Below are positions 24,617 to 33,370 of a DNA stretch of 36,416 nucleotides, piece after piece. The stretch comes from Candidatus Poribacteria bacterium. GTDB lineage: Bacteria; Abyssobacteria; SURF-5. The position numbers were made by a program, and so were the translations under genes. Position 1 is the first letter of the stretch, and every line of letters begins with the position of its first letter. The DNA lies in the NCBI GenBank assembly GCA_016215705.1, contig JACRIR010000090.1:1-36416 (forward strand), read 5' to 3'. Under the pieces are notes generated by a model, which was not told where the DNA came from, ran no database searches, and saw only the letters and a list, made by a program, of their open reading frames with translations.

Positions 24617-25582
24617 ATGACCAAATTGAGAGCGGGCGTCGTTGGCGTCGGCCATCTTGGCTACCACCACGCTCGAAATTACGCATCATTGCCGACAGTC
24701 GACCTGGTTGGAGTCGTCGACGCGAACGAGGAGCGCGCCCGCGAGGTGGCCGCAGAGCTGAAGACGCTTCCTTTTACGCGCTACGAAGAGCTTGCTCCGA
24801 TTGCCGACGTCATCAGCGTCGCCGTGCCGACCAGCAAACATTTCGAAGTGACCGCTTTCTTTCTCAAGAGAAGGAAACACGTGCTTCTGGAAAAGCCGAT
24901 TGCCACGACCGTGGCCGAAGCCGACGAGCTTATCCGGCTGTGTGAGCAAAACGGAGTAACACTGCAGATCGGACACCTCGAAAGATTCAACGCGGCGGTG
25001 CAGACGCTGCGAGAGAGAATAGACAAACCTGCATTCATCGAGTCGCACCGGCTCGCGCCGTTCACTCCACGCGGCTGTGACGTGGACGTAGTCCTGGATT
25101 TGATGATTCATGACCTCGACATCATCTTGAGCCTGCTCTGCTCGCCGGTCGAGCGGATAATCGACGCCGTGGGCGTTCCGCTCGTGTCTGAGCACGAGGA
25201 CATCGCGAATGCGCGGCTTCGCTTTCAAAACGGATGCGTGGCTAACGTAACGGCCAGTCGCATATCCACGGAACCGATGCGCAAGATACGCATCTTTCAG
25301 CCGTACACGTATTTCTCGGTGGATTACGCGGCCCAGGAGATCAAGTGCTATCACCTGAAGAAAGGGCCTATCGACTGGAGCCATCCCGAAAAGTTGCCCG
25401 AGACATTGGTCGTCGATGAAATCAATGTCGAGAAAGAAGAACCGTTGAAACTTGAGATACGGTCGTTTACCGACAGTGTGCTCAGTGGCCGCCCGCCTGC
25501 CGTGTCCGGCCGCGACGGCCGCGAGGCGCTCGAACTCGCTTCCCGCATCGTGGAAGCTATACGCAGCAAGCGAAACACATGA
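24617..25582 (+). CDS. Gfo/Idh/MocA-family sugar oxidoreductase in the lpx cluster
   Basis: A 321-residue NAD(P)-dependent oxidoreductase. The Rossmann domain opens with RAGVVGVGHLGYHHARNY (GxGxxG), followed by the family motif HVLLEKPIATT (EKP, about residue 96), QIGHLERFNAA, and a C-terminal substrate domain with DLMIHDLDIILSLL (HD pair near the active site). The specific substrate is not evident. Between lpxA and lpxB it could be GnnA, which oxidises UDP-GlcNAc at C3 for diamino lipid A, but no GnnB transaminase is in the window. Homologous genes occupy this slot in several deltaproteobacteria. It overlaps lpxB (ATGA). Confidence 0.88.
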   Translation: MTKLRAGVVGVGHLGYHHARNYASLPTVDLVGVVDANEERAREVAAELKTLPFTRYEELAPIADVISVAVPTSKHFEVTAFFLKRRKHVLLEKPIATTVAEADELIRLCEQNGVTLQIGHLERFNAAVQTLRERIDKPAFIESHRLAPFTPRGCDVDVVLDLMIHDLDIILSLLCSPVERIIDAVGVPLVSEHEDIANARLRFQNGCVANVTASRISTEPMRKIRIFQPYTYFSVDYAAQEIKCYHLKKGPIDWSHPEKLPETLVVDEINVEKEEPLKLEIRSFTDSVLSGRPPAVSGRDGREALELASRIVEAIRSKRNT

Positions 25583-26781
25583 AGGAACGAAGAATATTCA
25601 TAGTCGCCGGCGAGGCCTCCGGCGACAAGCACGCCGCAAACCTTATTCGCGCGATGAAGACGGTCATGCCGGGCGTGCGCCTCGAGGGGTTGGGCGGAGA
25701 AGATATGCAGCAGGCCGGGTGCGACCTGCGCGCCGATCTTGTCTCCGTAGCGGTGATGGGTTTTATTCAGGTTGTCGGAAAGCTGCCTTTCTTCCGAAAA
25801 TTGTTTTCTGAAACCGTAGAGTATCTGAAGCAGACCCGACCGGATGCTCTTGTGCTCGTTGATTATCCCGGCTTCAATCTGAGGCTTGCTGCTGCCGCAA
25901 AGAAACTCGGCGTCACCGTCGCGTACTACATAAGTCCGCAGGTCTGGGCGTGGAGGCCGGGTCGGATTCACAAGATAGCGCGGCTAGTGGATAAAATGAT
26001 CGTCATCTTGCCCTTCGAGGAAGAGCTCTACAAGAAAGTGAACGTGGATGTGACGTATGTAGGCCATCCGCTGCTCGACAGTTTTTCGGAATCCAGGCTC
26101 GATCCGGATTTCCTTGCCGGAATTGACGTTCCCGACCCTTCGGCGCTGATCGGCCTTTTGCCCGGCAGTCGAAGACAGGAAATAGTGGCTGTTTTGCCCG
26201 CGCTCGTCGAGACGGCGAGGATTATCGCGAAACAGACGCCGCAGGCTCGATTCCTCATCCCGTGCAGCAGTCGAGGCAACATGGAGCTTATCGAAAGTAT
26301 TACAGCGAACAGCGGCGTTTCGATGAAGCTTCTTTTGGGAAAAGTGTATGAAGTCGCAAACGCATGCCGTTGCTGCATTGTAGGCTCCGGAACCGCGACG
26401 CTCGAGGTCGCATGGTTCTTGACACCGCTCGTTGTAGTTTACAGAACCGGGTATCTGGCGTGGCTGTTCGGGCGCAAGCTTTTGCGGGTTCCGCACATCT
26501 CGCTGATAAACATCCTGGCCGGGCGTGAGATTGTTCCCGAGATGCTTCAGCGCCGCATGCGGCCGGAATTGCTCGCCGCGAAAGTGGCCGAACTCTCTCG
26601 CGACGGAGAGGAACGGCGCGTGATGATCGAGGGTCTCAAGAGCGTCCGCGACAAGATGGGAACACCTGGCGCATCGCTCAGGGCGGCCGAGGCCGTGCGC
26701 GAACTTATCGAGAGGCAAACGCCAGCGGCGGCGAACGCCGCGCTCCCGGAACAAAGGTTTGTAACAGCCGATGGCCGCTGA
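25579..26781 (+). CDS. lpxB: lipid-A-disaccharide synthase
   Basis: A peripheral inner-membrane GT19 glycosyltransferase joining UDP-2,3-diacylglucosamine and lipid X into the lipid A disaccharide. The 400-residue protein has the N-terminal FIVAGEASGDKHAANLI, SVAVMGFIQVVGKLP, LVLVDYPGFNLRLA, YYISPQVWAWRPGRI, the VGHPLLD and LLPGSRRQEI elements, and CCIVGSGTATLEVAW near 270. It is coupled to the preceding gene by a 4-bp overlap and overlaps polA by 11 bp. Confidence 0.96.
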   Translation: MKERRIFIVAGEASGDKHAANLIRAMKTVMPGVRLEGLGGEDMQQAGCDLRADLVSVAVMGFIQVVGKLPFFRKLFSETVEYLKQTRPDALVLVDYPGFNLRLAAAAKKLGVTVAYYISPQVWAWRPGRIHKIARLVDKMIVILPFEEELYKKVNVDVTYVGHPLLDSFSESRLDPDFLAGIDVPDPSALIGLLPGSRRQEIVAVLPALVETARIIAKQTPQARFLIPCSSRGNMELIESITANSGVSMKLLLGKVYEVANACRCCIVGSGTATLEVAWFLTPLVVVYRTGYLAWLFGRKLLRVPHISLINILAGREIVPEMLQRRMRPELLAAKVAELSRDGEERRVMIEGLKSVRDKMGTPGASLRAAEAVRELIERQTPAAANAALPEQRFVTADGR

Positions 26782-29506
26782 CAAGAAAAGGATATATCTC
26801 ATAGACGGACATTCGTACGCTTACAGGGCGTTCCATGCGCTGCCGCAGCTAACCGATTCGAGCGGCCTTGCGCTCAACGCGGTCTACGGATTCACCCGCA
26901 TGCTTCTCAGGTTCATAAAAGAAGGAAAGCCCGACTACATTGCCGTAGCCTTCGACACGCCGCACGAGACATTCAGGCACAGGATGTATGACCAGTATAA
27001 AGCGAACCGGGCCGAGCAGCCGGAGGAAATGCGTCACCAGATTCCTCTCATCAAGGAGGTCGTCGACGCCTTCAATATTGCTGAGTTCGAGCTCGAGGGC
27101 TATGAGGCCGACGACGTTCTGGCGACGCTCGCCAAGCGAGCGGCCGCAGAGGGCATCGAAGCGGTCATAGTCACTGGCGACAAGGACATGCTCCAACTCG
27201 TAACCGACAGCATAAAGGTGCTCAATCCGCATAGAGAAAACTCGCTTTATGACGCCGGGGCCGTGAAGACTCGCTTCGGAGTCGGCCCTGAAAGAATCGG
27301 CGACATGATGGCCTTGATGGGCGACTCGATAGACAACATTCCCGGCGTTCCCGGCATCGGGCCAAAGACTGCCGCAGAACTGCTGAATCAATACGGCACG
27401 CTCGAGGCCGTATACGAGCATATTGACGAGATCAGGGGCGAGAAGCGCAAGGAGAATTTGCGCGACAACAAGGAGACGGCTTTTCTGAGCAGACGACTGG
27501 CGGCCATCGAATCCGATGTTCCTCTGGAAGTCGACATCGAGGCTTGCAGACTCAGGGGATTCGACTCCGCGAAAATCGTTGAGTTGTTCAAGCGATTGGA
27601 GTTCCGCTCGCTCATTAACGAGATAGTCGAGGCCGAAGAGAGAACAGACGCCAACTATGAAATCCTGAACGAGAAACGTGAGCTTGTTCGTCTGGCTGAA
27701 CGCCTGAAGCAAGCGGGTCGGTTCACCTTTGATTTCGAAACCACAAGTGAAGACCCGATGCAAGCGAACCTCGTCGGTATTGCGATATCAGTCGAGCCGA
27801 AGGCTGCATGCTATATTCCGGTTGGCCACGGTCCGGAAGCGCTTGTAGCAGAAGGCGCGGCCCCGCCTGAAGGCGAGCTCTTCGCAGAGGACTTGACTCC
27901 GCAGCTTGGTTGCGGTTTTGTCCTCAAGACGCTGAAGCCGCTGTTCGAGGATGCGTCGATAAAAAAGACCGGCCAGAACATAAAATATGAAATGGTTGTC
28001 CTTGCCCGGAACGGCATCGACCTTAGGGGCGTCGAGTTTGACACGATGGTGGCGTCATATTTGCTCAATCCATCGAAGCTCAGCCATGGACTCGATCAGC
28101 TTGCGCTTGATTTCCTGAGCTATCGCAAAATACCCATTGAGAGCCTCATCGGAAAGGGCTCGAAACAGACAACGATGGATAGGGTGGACGTGAGAAGAGC
28201 GGCGGATTATTCGTGCGAAGACGCGGACATCACGCTCCGCCTGAAGGACATTCTGAAACCCATGCTGGAGGAAAAAGGGCTCTACGAGCTTTTCGATCGC
28301 GTTGAGCTGCCTCTTATAGGCGTACTTGCCAGGATGGAGCTGTCCGGCGTGTGCGTCGACGTGGACGTGTTCCGTGACTTGTCGGCAAGGATCGAGAAAC
28401 AACTTGCCATGCTCGAAAGGGAAGTCTACCAACTGGCCGGACAAGAGTTCAACATCAATTCGACTCAGCAACTGGGCAAAATACTATTCGAAGAAAAGAA
28501 GCTGCCTTCCGGCAGGAAAACCAAGACGGGTTACTCGACCGACGTGGCCGTCCTCGAAAAACTCTCCGTCGAGCATGAACTGCCGAGAAGAGTGCTGGAA
28601 TACCGGACTCTGAGCAAATTGAAGTCCACTTACATAGAGGCTCTTCCGGGCCTGATCAACAAGGAGACAGGGAGAATACACACGTCGTTCAATCAGGCCG
28701 TCACCGCGACCGGCCGCCTCAGCAGCAGCGAGCCCAATCTGCAAAATATCCCGATTCGGTCGGAAATCGGACGCGAGATCAGGCGCGCGTTTGTGCCGCC
28801 CGATGTGAACAGCGTAATCATGTCGGCCGACTATTCGCAGATCGAACTCAGGATACTCGCGCATCTGAGCGGAGATGAAGTGCTTACACGCGCGTTCAGG
28901 GAGGACCTCGACATCCACGGCCAGACCGCCGCGAAAATATTCGGTGTCCCGGCGGAAGGCATAACTTCCGAGATGCGACGCAAGGCGAAAGTGGCAAACT
29001 ACGGAATCCTTTACGGCATATCAGCCCCCAAACTGGCTGCGGACATCGGGATCAAACTGGATGACGCCAAAGAGTTCATCGACAACTATTTCAAGATATT
29101 CCCGCGCGTGAAGGGCTACATCGATTCCATTGTGGAGGATGCGCGCCGCAACGGGTACGTGACCACGATCATGAACCGGCGCCGCTATATTCCGGATATC
29201 AATAGCGAGAACTTCGGCGTCAAGCGTTTCGCAGAACGCGCCGCCATCAATACACCGATCCAGGGGTCCGCCGCCGACCTGATCAAGATGGCGATGATAC
29301 AAATAGACGGTAGGATCGAGAGTCTGCGGCTGAAATCGAGAATGACCCTTCAGGTTCACGACGAACTCGTGTTCGAAGTTCCGCTTGACGAAGTCGATGC
29401 CGTAAGAAGGATGACAAAAGAGATAATGGAAACGGCCTACCCACTGAGCGTGCCGATAGTCGTCGACATACGGACTGGCCGCAACTGGCTGGAGGCTCAT
29501 GACTAG
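26771..29506 (+). CDS. polA: DNA polymerase I
   Basis: A 911-residue three-domain enzyme for Okazaki fragment processing and repair. The 5' nuclease domain (1-290) has LIDGHSYAYRAF, GYEADDVLAT and VTGDKDMLQLV. The 3'-5' exonuclease domain (about 310-500) has D321/E323 (FDFETTS), E407 (NIKYE) where most relatives carry Asp (E. coli D424), and Y480/D484. The polymerase domain has motif A ADYSQIELR (D687), motif B RRKAKVANYGILYG, and motif C QVHDELVFE (D864). Y744 in motif B replaces the Phe found in E. coli (F762) and Taq (F667). It is the last gene of the lpx run and overlaps lpxB. A palindrome follows 30 bp after the stop. Confidence 0.97.
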   Translation: MAADKKRIYLIDGHSYAYRAFHALPQLTDSSGLALNAVYGFTRMLLRFIKEGKPDYIAVAFDTPHETFRHRMYDQYKANRAEQPEEMRHQIPLIKEVVDAFNIAEFELEGYEADDVLATLAKRAAAEGIEAVIVTGDKDMLQLVTDSIKVLNPHRENSLYDAGAVKTRFGVGPERIGDMMALMGDSIDNIPGVPGIGPKTAAELLNQYGTLEAVYEHIDEIRGEKRKENLRDNKETAFLSRRLAAIESDVPLEVDIEACRLRGFDSAKIVELFKRLEFRSLINEIVEAEERTDANYEILNEKRELVRLAERLKQAGRFTFDFETTSEDPMQANLVGIAISVEPKAACYIPVGHGPEALVAEGAAPPEGELFAEDLTPQLGCGFVLKTLKPLFEDASIKKTGQNIKYEMVVLARNGIDLRGVEFDTMVASYLLNPSKLSHGLDQLALDFLSYRKIPIESLIGKGSKQTTMDRVDVRRAADYSCEDADITLRLKDILKPMLEEKGLYELFDRVELPLIGVLARMELSGVCVDVDVFRDLSARIEKQLAMLEREVYQLAGQEFNINSTQQLGKILFEEKKLPSGRKTKTGYSTDVAVLEKLSVEHELPRRVLEYRTLSKLKSTYIEALPGLINKETGRIHTSFNQAVTATGRLSSSEPNLQNIPIRSEIGREIRRAFVPPDVNSVIMSADYSQIELRILAHLSGDEVLTRAFREDLDIHGQTAAKIFGVPAEGITSEMRRKAKVANYGILYGISAPKLAADIGIKLDDAKEFIDNYFKIFPRVKGYIDSIVEDARRNGYVTTIMNRRRYIPDINSENFGVKRFAERAAINTPIQGSAADLIKMAMIQIDGRIESLRLKSRMTLQVHDELVFEVPLDEVDAVRRMTKEIMETAYPLSVPIVVDIRTGRNWLEAHD

Positions 29507-29536
29507 TGCTTTATACGGGGATACGATGCGGCTGAC

Positions 29537-29579
29537 GCTTATACGGGGACACCATGCCGCATGGTGTCCCCGCATAAGC
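29537..29579. repeat. GGGGACACCATG palindrome, copy A
   Basis: 21-bp arms (29537-29557 and 29559-29579) with one mismatch around a single central base; core GGGGACACCATGC, outer part GCTTAT/ATAAGC. It lies 30 bp after polA. A decayed half-copy (TTATACGGGGATACGATGCG) sits just before it at about 29511-29530. No T-run follows. Confidence 0.85.
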
Positions 29580-29709
29580 TCCAATATCGCAAAGGAGGAC
29601 TGAGAATCGGAGAATAGAGAGAGGATGTAGCCCTCATATCGCAGTCAGGGAATACGCTGAAAGACAAAAACACAAGAACGAATCTTATGAAAGAGAGGAT
29701 GATGACTCA

Positions 29710-30960
29710 ATGAATCTTGCTGATTTGAAGGAAATGACGATACCCGAACTCACGAAGACGGCCAAGGAACTCAATATCAACGGCTATAGCAGCCTGAAGA
29801 AACAGGAGTTGATATTCAAGATTCTGCAGGCCAAAATCGAATCCGAGGGCTCCATCTATGGGGAGGGCGTGCTTGAGATACTGCCCGACGGCTTTGGCTT
29901 CCTGCGCTCACCTAACTACAACTATCTGCCCGGACCCGATGATATCTACATCTCGCCCTCACAGATAAGAAGGTTCGGCCTGAGAACGGGTGACACCATC
30001 TCCGGCCAGATCAGGCCGCCGAAGGAGGGCGAACGTTACTTCGCGCTTCTCAGGGTTGAGGCAGTCAACTTCGAGGACCCCGAGGTCGCAAAGGACAAGA
30101 TAATCTTCGACAACCTTACGCCGCTGTATCCGCTGGAAAGGATACACCTCGAAACGAAATCCGATGAGATTTCGATGCGGATCATGGACCTCTTGACGCC
30201 GATCGGCAAAGGGCAGCGTGGGCTCATCGTGGCCGCGCCGAGAACCGGCAAAACGATGTTGCTCCAGAAGCTTGCTAACGGCGTCGCTGTCAATCATCCG
30301 GACATTGTGCTCATCGTATTGCTCATCGACGAGCGCCCCGAGGAAGTGACCGATATGGAGCGTTCCGTGAAGGGCGAAGTGATAAGCTCGACGTTCGATG
30401 AGCCGGCGGAGCGGCACGTCCAGGTCGCCGAGATGGTCATCGAAAAAGCCAAGCGACTGGTGGAACACCAAAAAGACGTCGTGATCCTGCTCGACAGCAT
30501 CACGCGGCTTGCCCGGGCCTATAACACGATTATCCCGCCGAGCGGCAAGGTGCTTTCCGGCGGTATCGACTCGAACGCGCTCCAGAGACCGAAGCGGTTC
30601 TTCGGCGCTGCCCGCAACATCGAGGGTGGCGGCAGCCTCACGATACTCGCTACCGCGCTGATCGACACGGGCAGCCGGATGGACGATGTAATCTTTGAAG
30701 AGTTCAAGGGTACGGGCAACATGGAAGTGCATCTCGACAGGCGTCTGGTTGACAAGCGTATCTTCCCGTCGATTGACATCAACAAATCAGGCACGCGCAA
30801 GGAAGAGCTGCTGCTGTCGCCCGAGGAGTTGAACAAGGTATGGATTCTGAGGAAAGTCTTGAATCCGCTCGGCACTGTGGAATCGCTCGAGCTGCTGCAA
30901 GAGAAAATGCTCAAGACCAAAAGCAATAAGGACTTCCTGGACTCGATGCAGAAGATGTAG
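29710..30960 (+). CDS. rho: transcription termination factor Rho
   Basis: Hexameric RNA-dependent ATPase that ends transcription. The 416-residue protein has the Rho_N helical domain (1-45, [21 protein letters not shown]), the cold-shock-like RNA-binding domain (about 48-120, [28 protein letters not shown]), Walker A AAPRTGKT (175-182, K181), Walker B region [17 protein letters not shown]-loop [20 protein letters not shown] and R-loop region [11 protein letters not shown]. There is no insertion domain. The leader after polA is about 200 nt and starts with the copy A palindrome. Shine-Dalgarno GAGAGGA lies upstream of the ATG. Confidence 0.97.
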   Translation: MNLADLKEMTIPELTKTAKELNINGYSSLKKQELIFKILQAKIESEGSIYGEGVLEILPDGFGFLRSPNYNYLPGPDDIYISPSQIRRFGLRTGDTISGQIRPPKEGERYFALLRVEAVNFEDPEVAKDKIIFDNLTPLYPLERIHLETKSDEISMRIMDLLTPIGKGQRGLIVAAPRTGKTMLLQKLANGVAVNHPDIVLIVLLIDERPEEVTDMERSVKGEVISSTFDEPAERHVQVAEMVIEKAKRLVEHQKDVVILLDSITRLARAYNTIIPPSGKVLSGGIDSNALQRPKRFFGAARNIEGGGSLTILATALIDTGSRMDDVIFEEFKGTGNMEVHLDRRLVDKRIFPSIDINKSGTRKEELLLSPEELNKVWILRKVLNPLGTVESLELLQEKMLKTKSNKDFLDSMQKM

Positions 30961-31001
30961 GAATCCCTGCCGCGTCACTCCTGCGCGCGGGCCGCGCATC
31001 G

Positions 31002-32093
31002 TCAGGTTCGCGCGCGCAACGTGAGTCCTGCGCCGATCCCGAGAAACAGCGCGTTGGCCATCCATGCGGCGATTGCCGCCGGAAGAAAGCCTCCCTTCCC
31101 GAGGGCAAGACCTATCTGGAATGAGCCGTAGTAAAACAGAGCCGCCATCAGGCTAAGGGCGAATCCGATGACAAGCCCTCCCTTTCGGCACTCGAGCGCG
31201 AAGGGAAGCCCGAGGAAGACAACAATCAGGTTGGCGACAGGGAGAGCAAACCTGGTGTGGTACTCCACCTTTGGCCGATGCGCGTCATATCCGCTCCTTT
31301 CCATCGTCCTGATCTTCTGCTTGAGTTGACGGAAATCGAGCTGGGCCGTGTCAGCCGACTGTGCCCCGAGCGCTTTTGGCGGGTCCTTGAAAGGGGCTTC
31401 CATGCTTGAGAACGGCGTGTCCTTGAGGAGCATCCCGCGCGAATCGAATTCCTTGACGACTCCGTTTTCCATGCGCCACCTGCGCGCACTCTCATCCCAG
31501 ATAGCTTTCTCCGCATCGATCCGATCGATGATCCGCCCGCCTTTTTTCGTGTGGACGTGCACGCCGGTGAGTTCGCCGCGCTCAACGTCCACAACGTCAA
31601 AAAAATAGAAGCGATTGCTGCGACCGACCTGTGCAATATCGAAAAGGGGGTGCGCCTGCGGCTCCTTGATGAAGTCGGTTTCTCTTATCTCTCTCGCAAG
31701 GGGTATGGTTTTGGGCGCCACAAACTCCTGTACGCAAAACACGCCGGTTCCGGCGAGCGCGCTGATGAAGAGCACAGGAAGGGCGATTCTGTAAATGCTT
31801 ATGCCGCCGGCGAGCGCGGCGGTGAACTCGTTGTGCCTGGCGAGGCCGCCCAATACAAAGAGCATGGCCACGAGAAAACCCAGCCACGACATCTCGGTGA
31901 ATATCCTCGGCGTCAGGCACGCATAGTATAATCCGATAAGCCTCAGCGAGGCATGGTGTTTCACTATGCGGTCGATGTGCTCCATGAAATCCACGAAAAC
32001 GAAGAACACTACGATCATCGCGACCAGGCTGAAGTAGTAGAAGAGGATGCGGCGACAAATGTATCGGGTGAGAATGCTCACGGTCGCACTCAT
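31002..32093 (-). CDS. lptG: LPS export permease LptG
   Basis: One of the two YjgP/YjgQ-family membrane subunits of the LptB2FG complex, which extracts LPS from the inner membrane. The 363-residue protein has three N-terminal helices (about 10-35, 55-80, 95-120), a periplasmic beta-jellyroll domain (about 130-265) and three C-terminal helices (about 270-290, 300-325, 335-360). N-terminal SILTRYICRRILFYYF and FVDFMEHIDRIVKHH are family-typical, as is GLARHNEFTAALAGGISIYR. It is the second gene of a pair with a 4-bp overlap after lptF; the lower similarity to LptF-type LDCEIIAMKSAG makes LptG the better name. LptA/B/C are not in the window. Confidence 0.9.
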   Translation of the reverse strand: MSATVSILTRYICRRILFYYFSLVAMIVVFFVFVDFMEHIDRIVKHHASLRLIGLYYACLTPRIFTEMSWLGFLVAMLFVLGGLARHNEFTAALAGGISIYRIALPVLFISALAGTGVFCVQEFVAPKTIPLAREIRETDFIKEPQAHPLFDIAQVGRSNRFYFFDVVDVERGELTGVHVHTKKGGRIIDRIDAEKAIWDESARRWRMENGVVKEFDSRGMLLKDTPFSSMEAPFKDPPKALGAQSADTAQLDFRQLKQKIRTMERSGYDAHRPKVEYHTRFALPVANLIVVFLGLPFALECRKGGLVIGFALSLMAALFYYGSFQIGLALGKGGFLPAAIAAWMANALFLGIGAGLTLRART

Positions 32094-33208
32094 TGCCTTT
32101 CAGCGCGGATCATGAAGGCCGCTCCCGTCGCTCCCAGGAACACATTGGGAATCCACATCGCCAAAAGCGGATTCACGAGGCCCTTTTTCGCAAGCGCTTC
32201 GCCTGCCACGAGCAGCGCGTAGTACACAATAAGAAGACAGGCGCAGACTGCCAGGCCGTATGAGCGGCGCGCTTTGTAGGGGATTATCCCGAGCGGCGCT
32301 CCTATGAGCACAAAGGTCAGCGGCATGAACGCAAGAGCCGTCCGTTCGCCAAGATGTTTGAGAAGGCCGACTTTTTCTTTGTGTGAGATAGACGGATCGG
32401 AAAGCTTCTCACGCAGTTGGCCGTATGACATCTCCCTTTTGTCGAGATAGTCAAGCGCATGATACCTCTTCACGTAGCGGTCGATCGCCCCGATGCTTGC
32501 GGGAATCGTCAGGCTGCTGAACGTTGTGGTCGAGTAGCGGCCCGGATCCTTCTTGTCGTACTCGTGGACGGAACCGTCCTTCAGTTCAAGGAGAATCTTT
32601 GTCCGGTCCTCGCTCACATATATCTTTCCTGATTGAGACACGATTGTCCGATACGGCTTGTTCTTGTCGCTGATCACAATATTGATGTCCTTCAGCAACA
32701 TTTGCTTGTCGTCGATGTCGCCAACGAAGATACGCATATCGCTGACTTTATCCGTCCAGCTTTGCTCATTCAAGACAAGTGTGGGCTTCTTCAGGACGAG
32801 TTCAATGATGAACGCTTTCAGCCTGCGGTGCGCCCACGGGGAGACCTCCGCCCGCAGCGCCAGCAGCAGCATCGCCGCCACGAGGCCGATAAGAACGGCC
32901 GGAGCGAAGGCTTTCCGAACAGGGATGCCCGCTGATTTCATTGCGATTATCTCGCAGTCCTGCGAAAGCTGGATGAAGGCGACGAGCGTTCCAAAGAGCA
33001 GCGCGATCGGGATGGTGTAGGTTGCCAGCGGCGGCAAGACGTACAGCATCATCATGCCGATATCGGCGAGGGCCAGCCCCTTGCTCAGAAATCTGTCCGC
33101 AAGCTCATGGAGCACTTCGCCCATCAGCATAAGAAACGTCATCACTATAAACGTGATGAAGGAAGGAATAAGCACTTCCTTCGCCACATGTTTTCGCAGA
33201 ATACTCAT
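32090..33208 (-). CDS. lptF: LPS export permease LptF
   Basis: Partner of LptG in the LPS-extracting ABC transporter. The 372-residue protein has the same 3 TM, jellyroll, 3 TM layout. The N-terminal SILRKHVAKEVLIPSFITFI and the cytoplasmic coupling segment QDCEIIAMKSAGIPVRKAF are characteristic of LptF. The periplasmic domain spans about 125-275, followed by LTFVLIGAPLGI at the start of the fifth helix. It starts at ATG 33208; its stop overlaps the lptG start (ATGA), indicating translational coupling. The convergent neighbour is rho. Confidence 0.92.
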   Translation of the reverse strand: MSILRKHVAKEVLIPSFITFIVMTFLMLMGEVLHELADRFLSKGLALADIGMMMLYVLPPLATYTIPIALLFGTLVAFIQLSQDCEIIAMKSAGIPVRKAFAPAVLIGLVAAMLLLALRAEVSPWAHRRLKAFIIELVLKKPTLVLNEQSWTDKVSDMRIFVGDIDDKQMLLKDINIVISDKNKPYRTIVSQSGKIYVSEDRTKILLELKDGSVHEYDKKDPGRYSTTTFSSLTIPASIGAIDRYVKRYHALDYLDKREMSYGQLREKLSDPSISHKEKVGLLKHLGERTALAFMPLTFVLIGAPLGIIPYKARRSYGLAVCACLLIVYYALLVAGEALAKKGLVNPLLAMWIPNVFLGATGAAFMIRAERQ

Positions 33209-33276
33209 TCAAGGTTCTCTCGAAGACCCAAAACGCCACCACGGGAAGCAATCGACGCTACTCCCGCGCATACGAA

Positions 33277-33321
33277 CGCCTATTCGGGGACACCATGCGG
33301 CATGGTGTCCCCGAATAGGCG
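33277..33321. repeat. GGGGACACCATG palindrome, copy B
   Basis: Perfect 22-bp arms (33277-33298 and 33300-33321) around one base; core GGGGACACCATGC, outer part CGCCTATTC/GAATAGGCG. It lies about 50 bp past the end of the minus-strand rRNA methyltransferase gene and ahead of lptF. No T-run follows. Confidence 0.9.
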
Positions 33322-33370
33322 CCCCGGACACAATGCCGAACCCGCTTTGAGCCTCATTATAGCACGCTGG

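Noticed and set aside
29592-29628. AAAGGAGG followed by a possible minimal ORF upstream of rho
   Set aside because: No start codon lies at a workable distance; the nearest ATG (29624) is followed at once by TAG.
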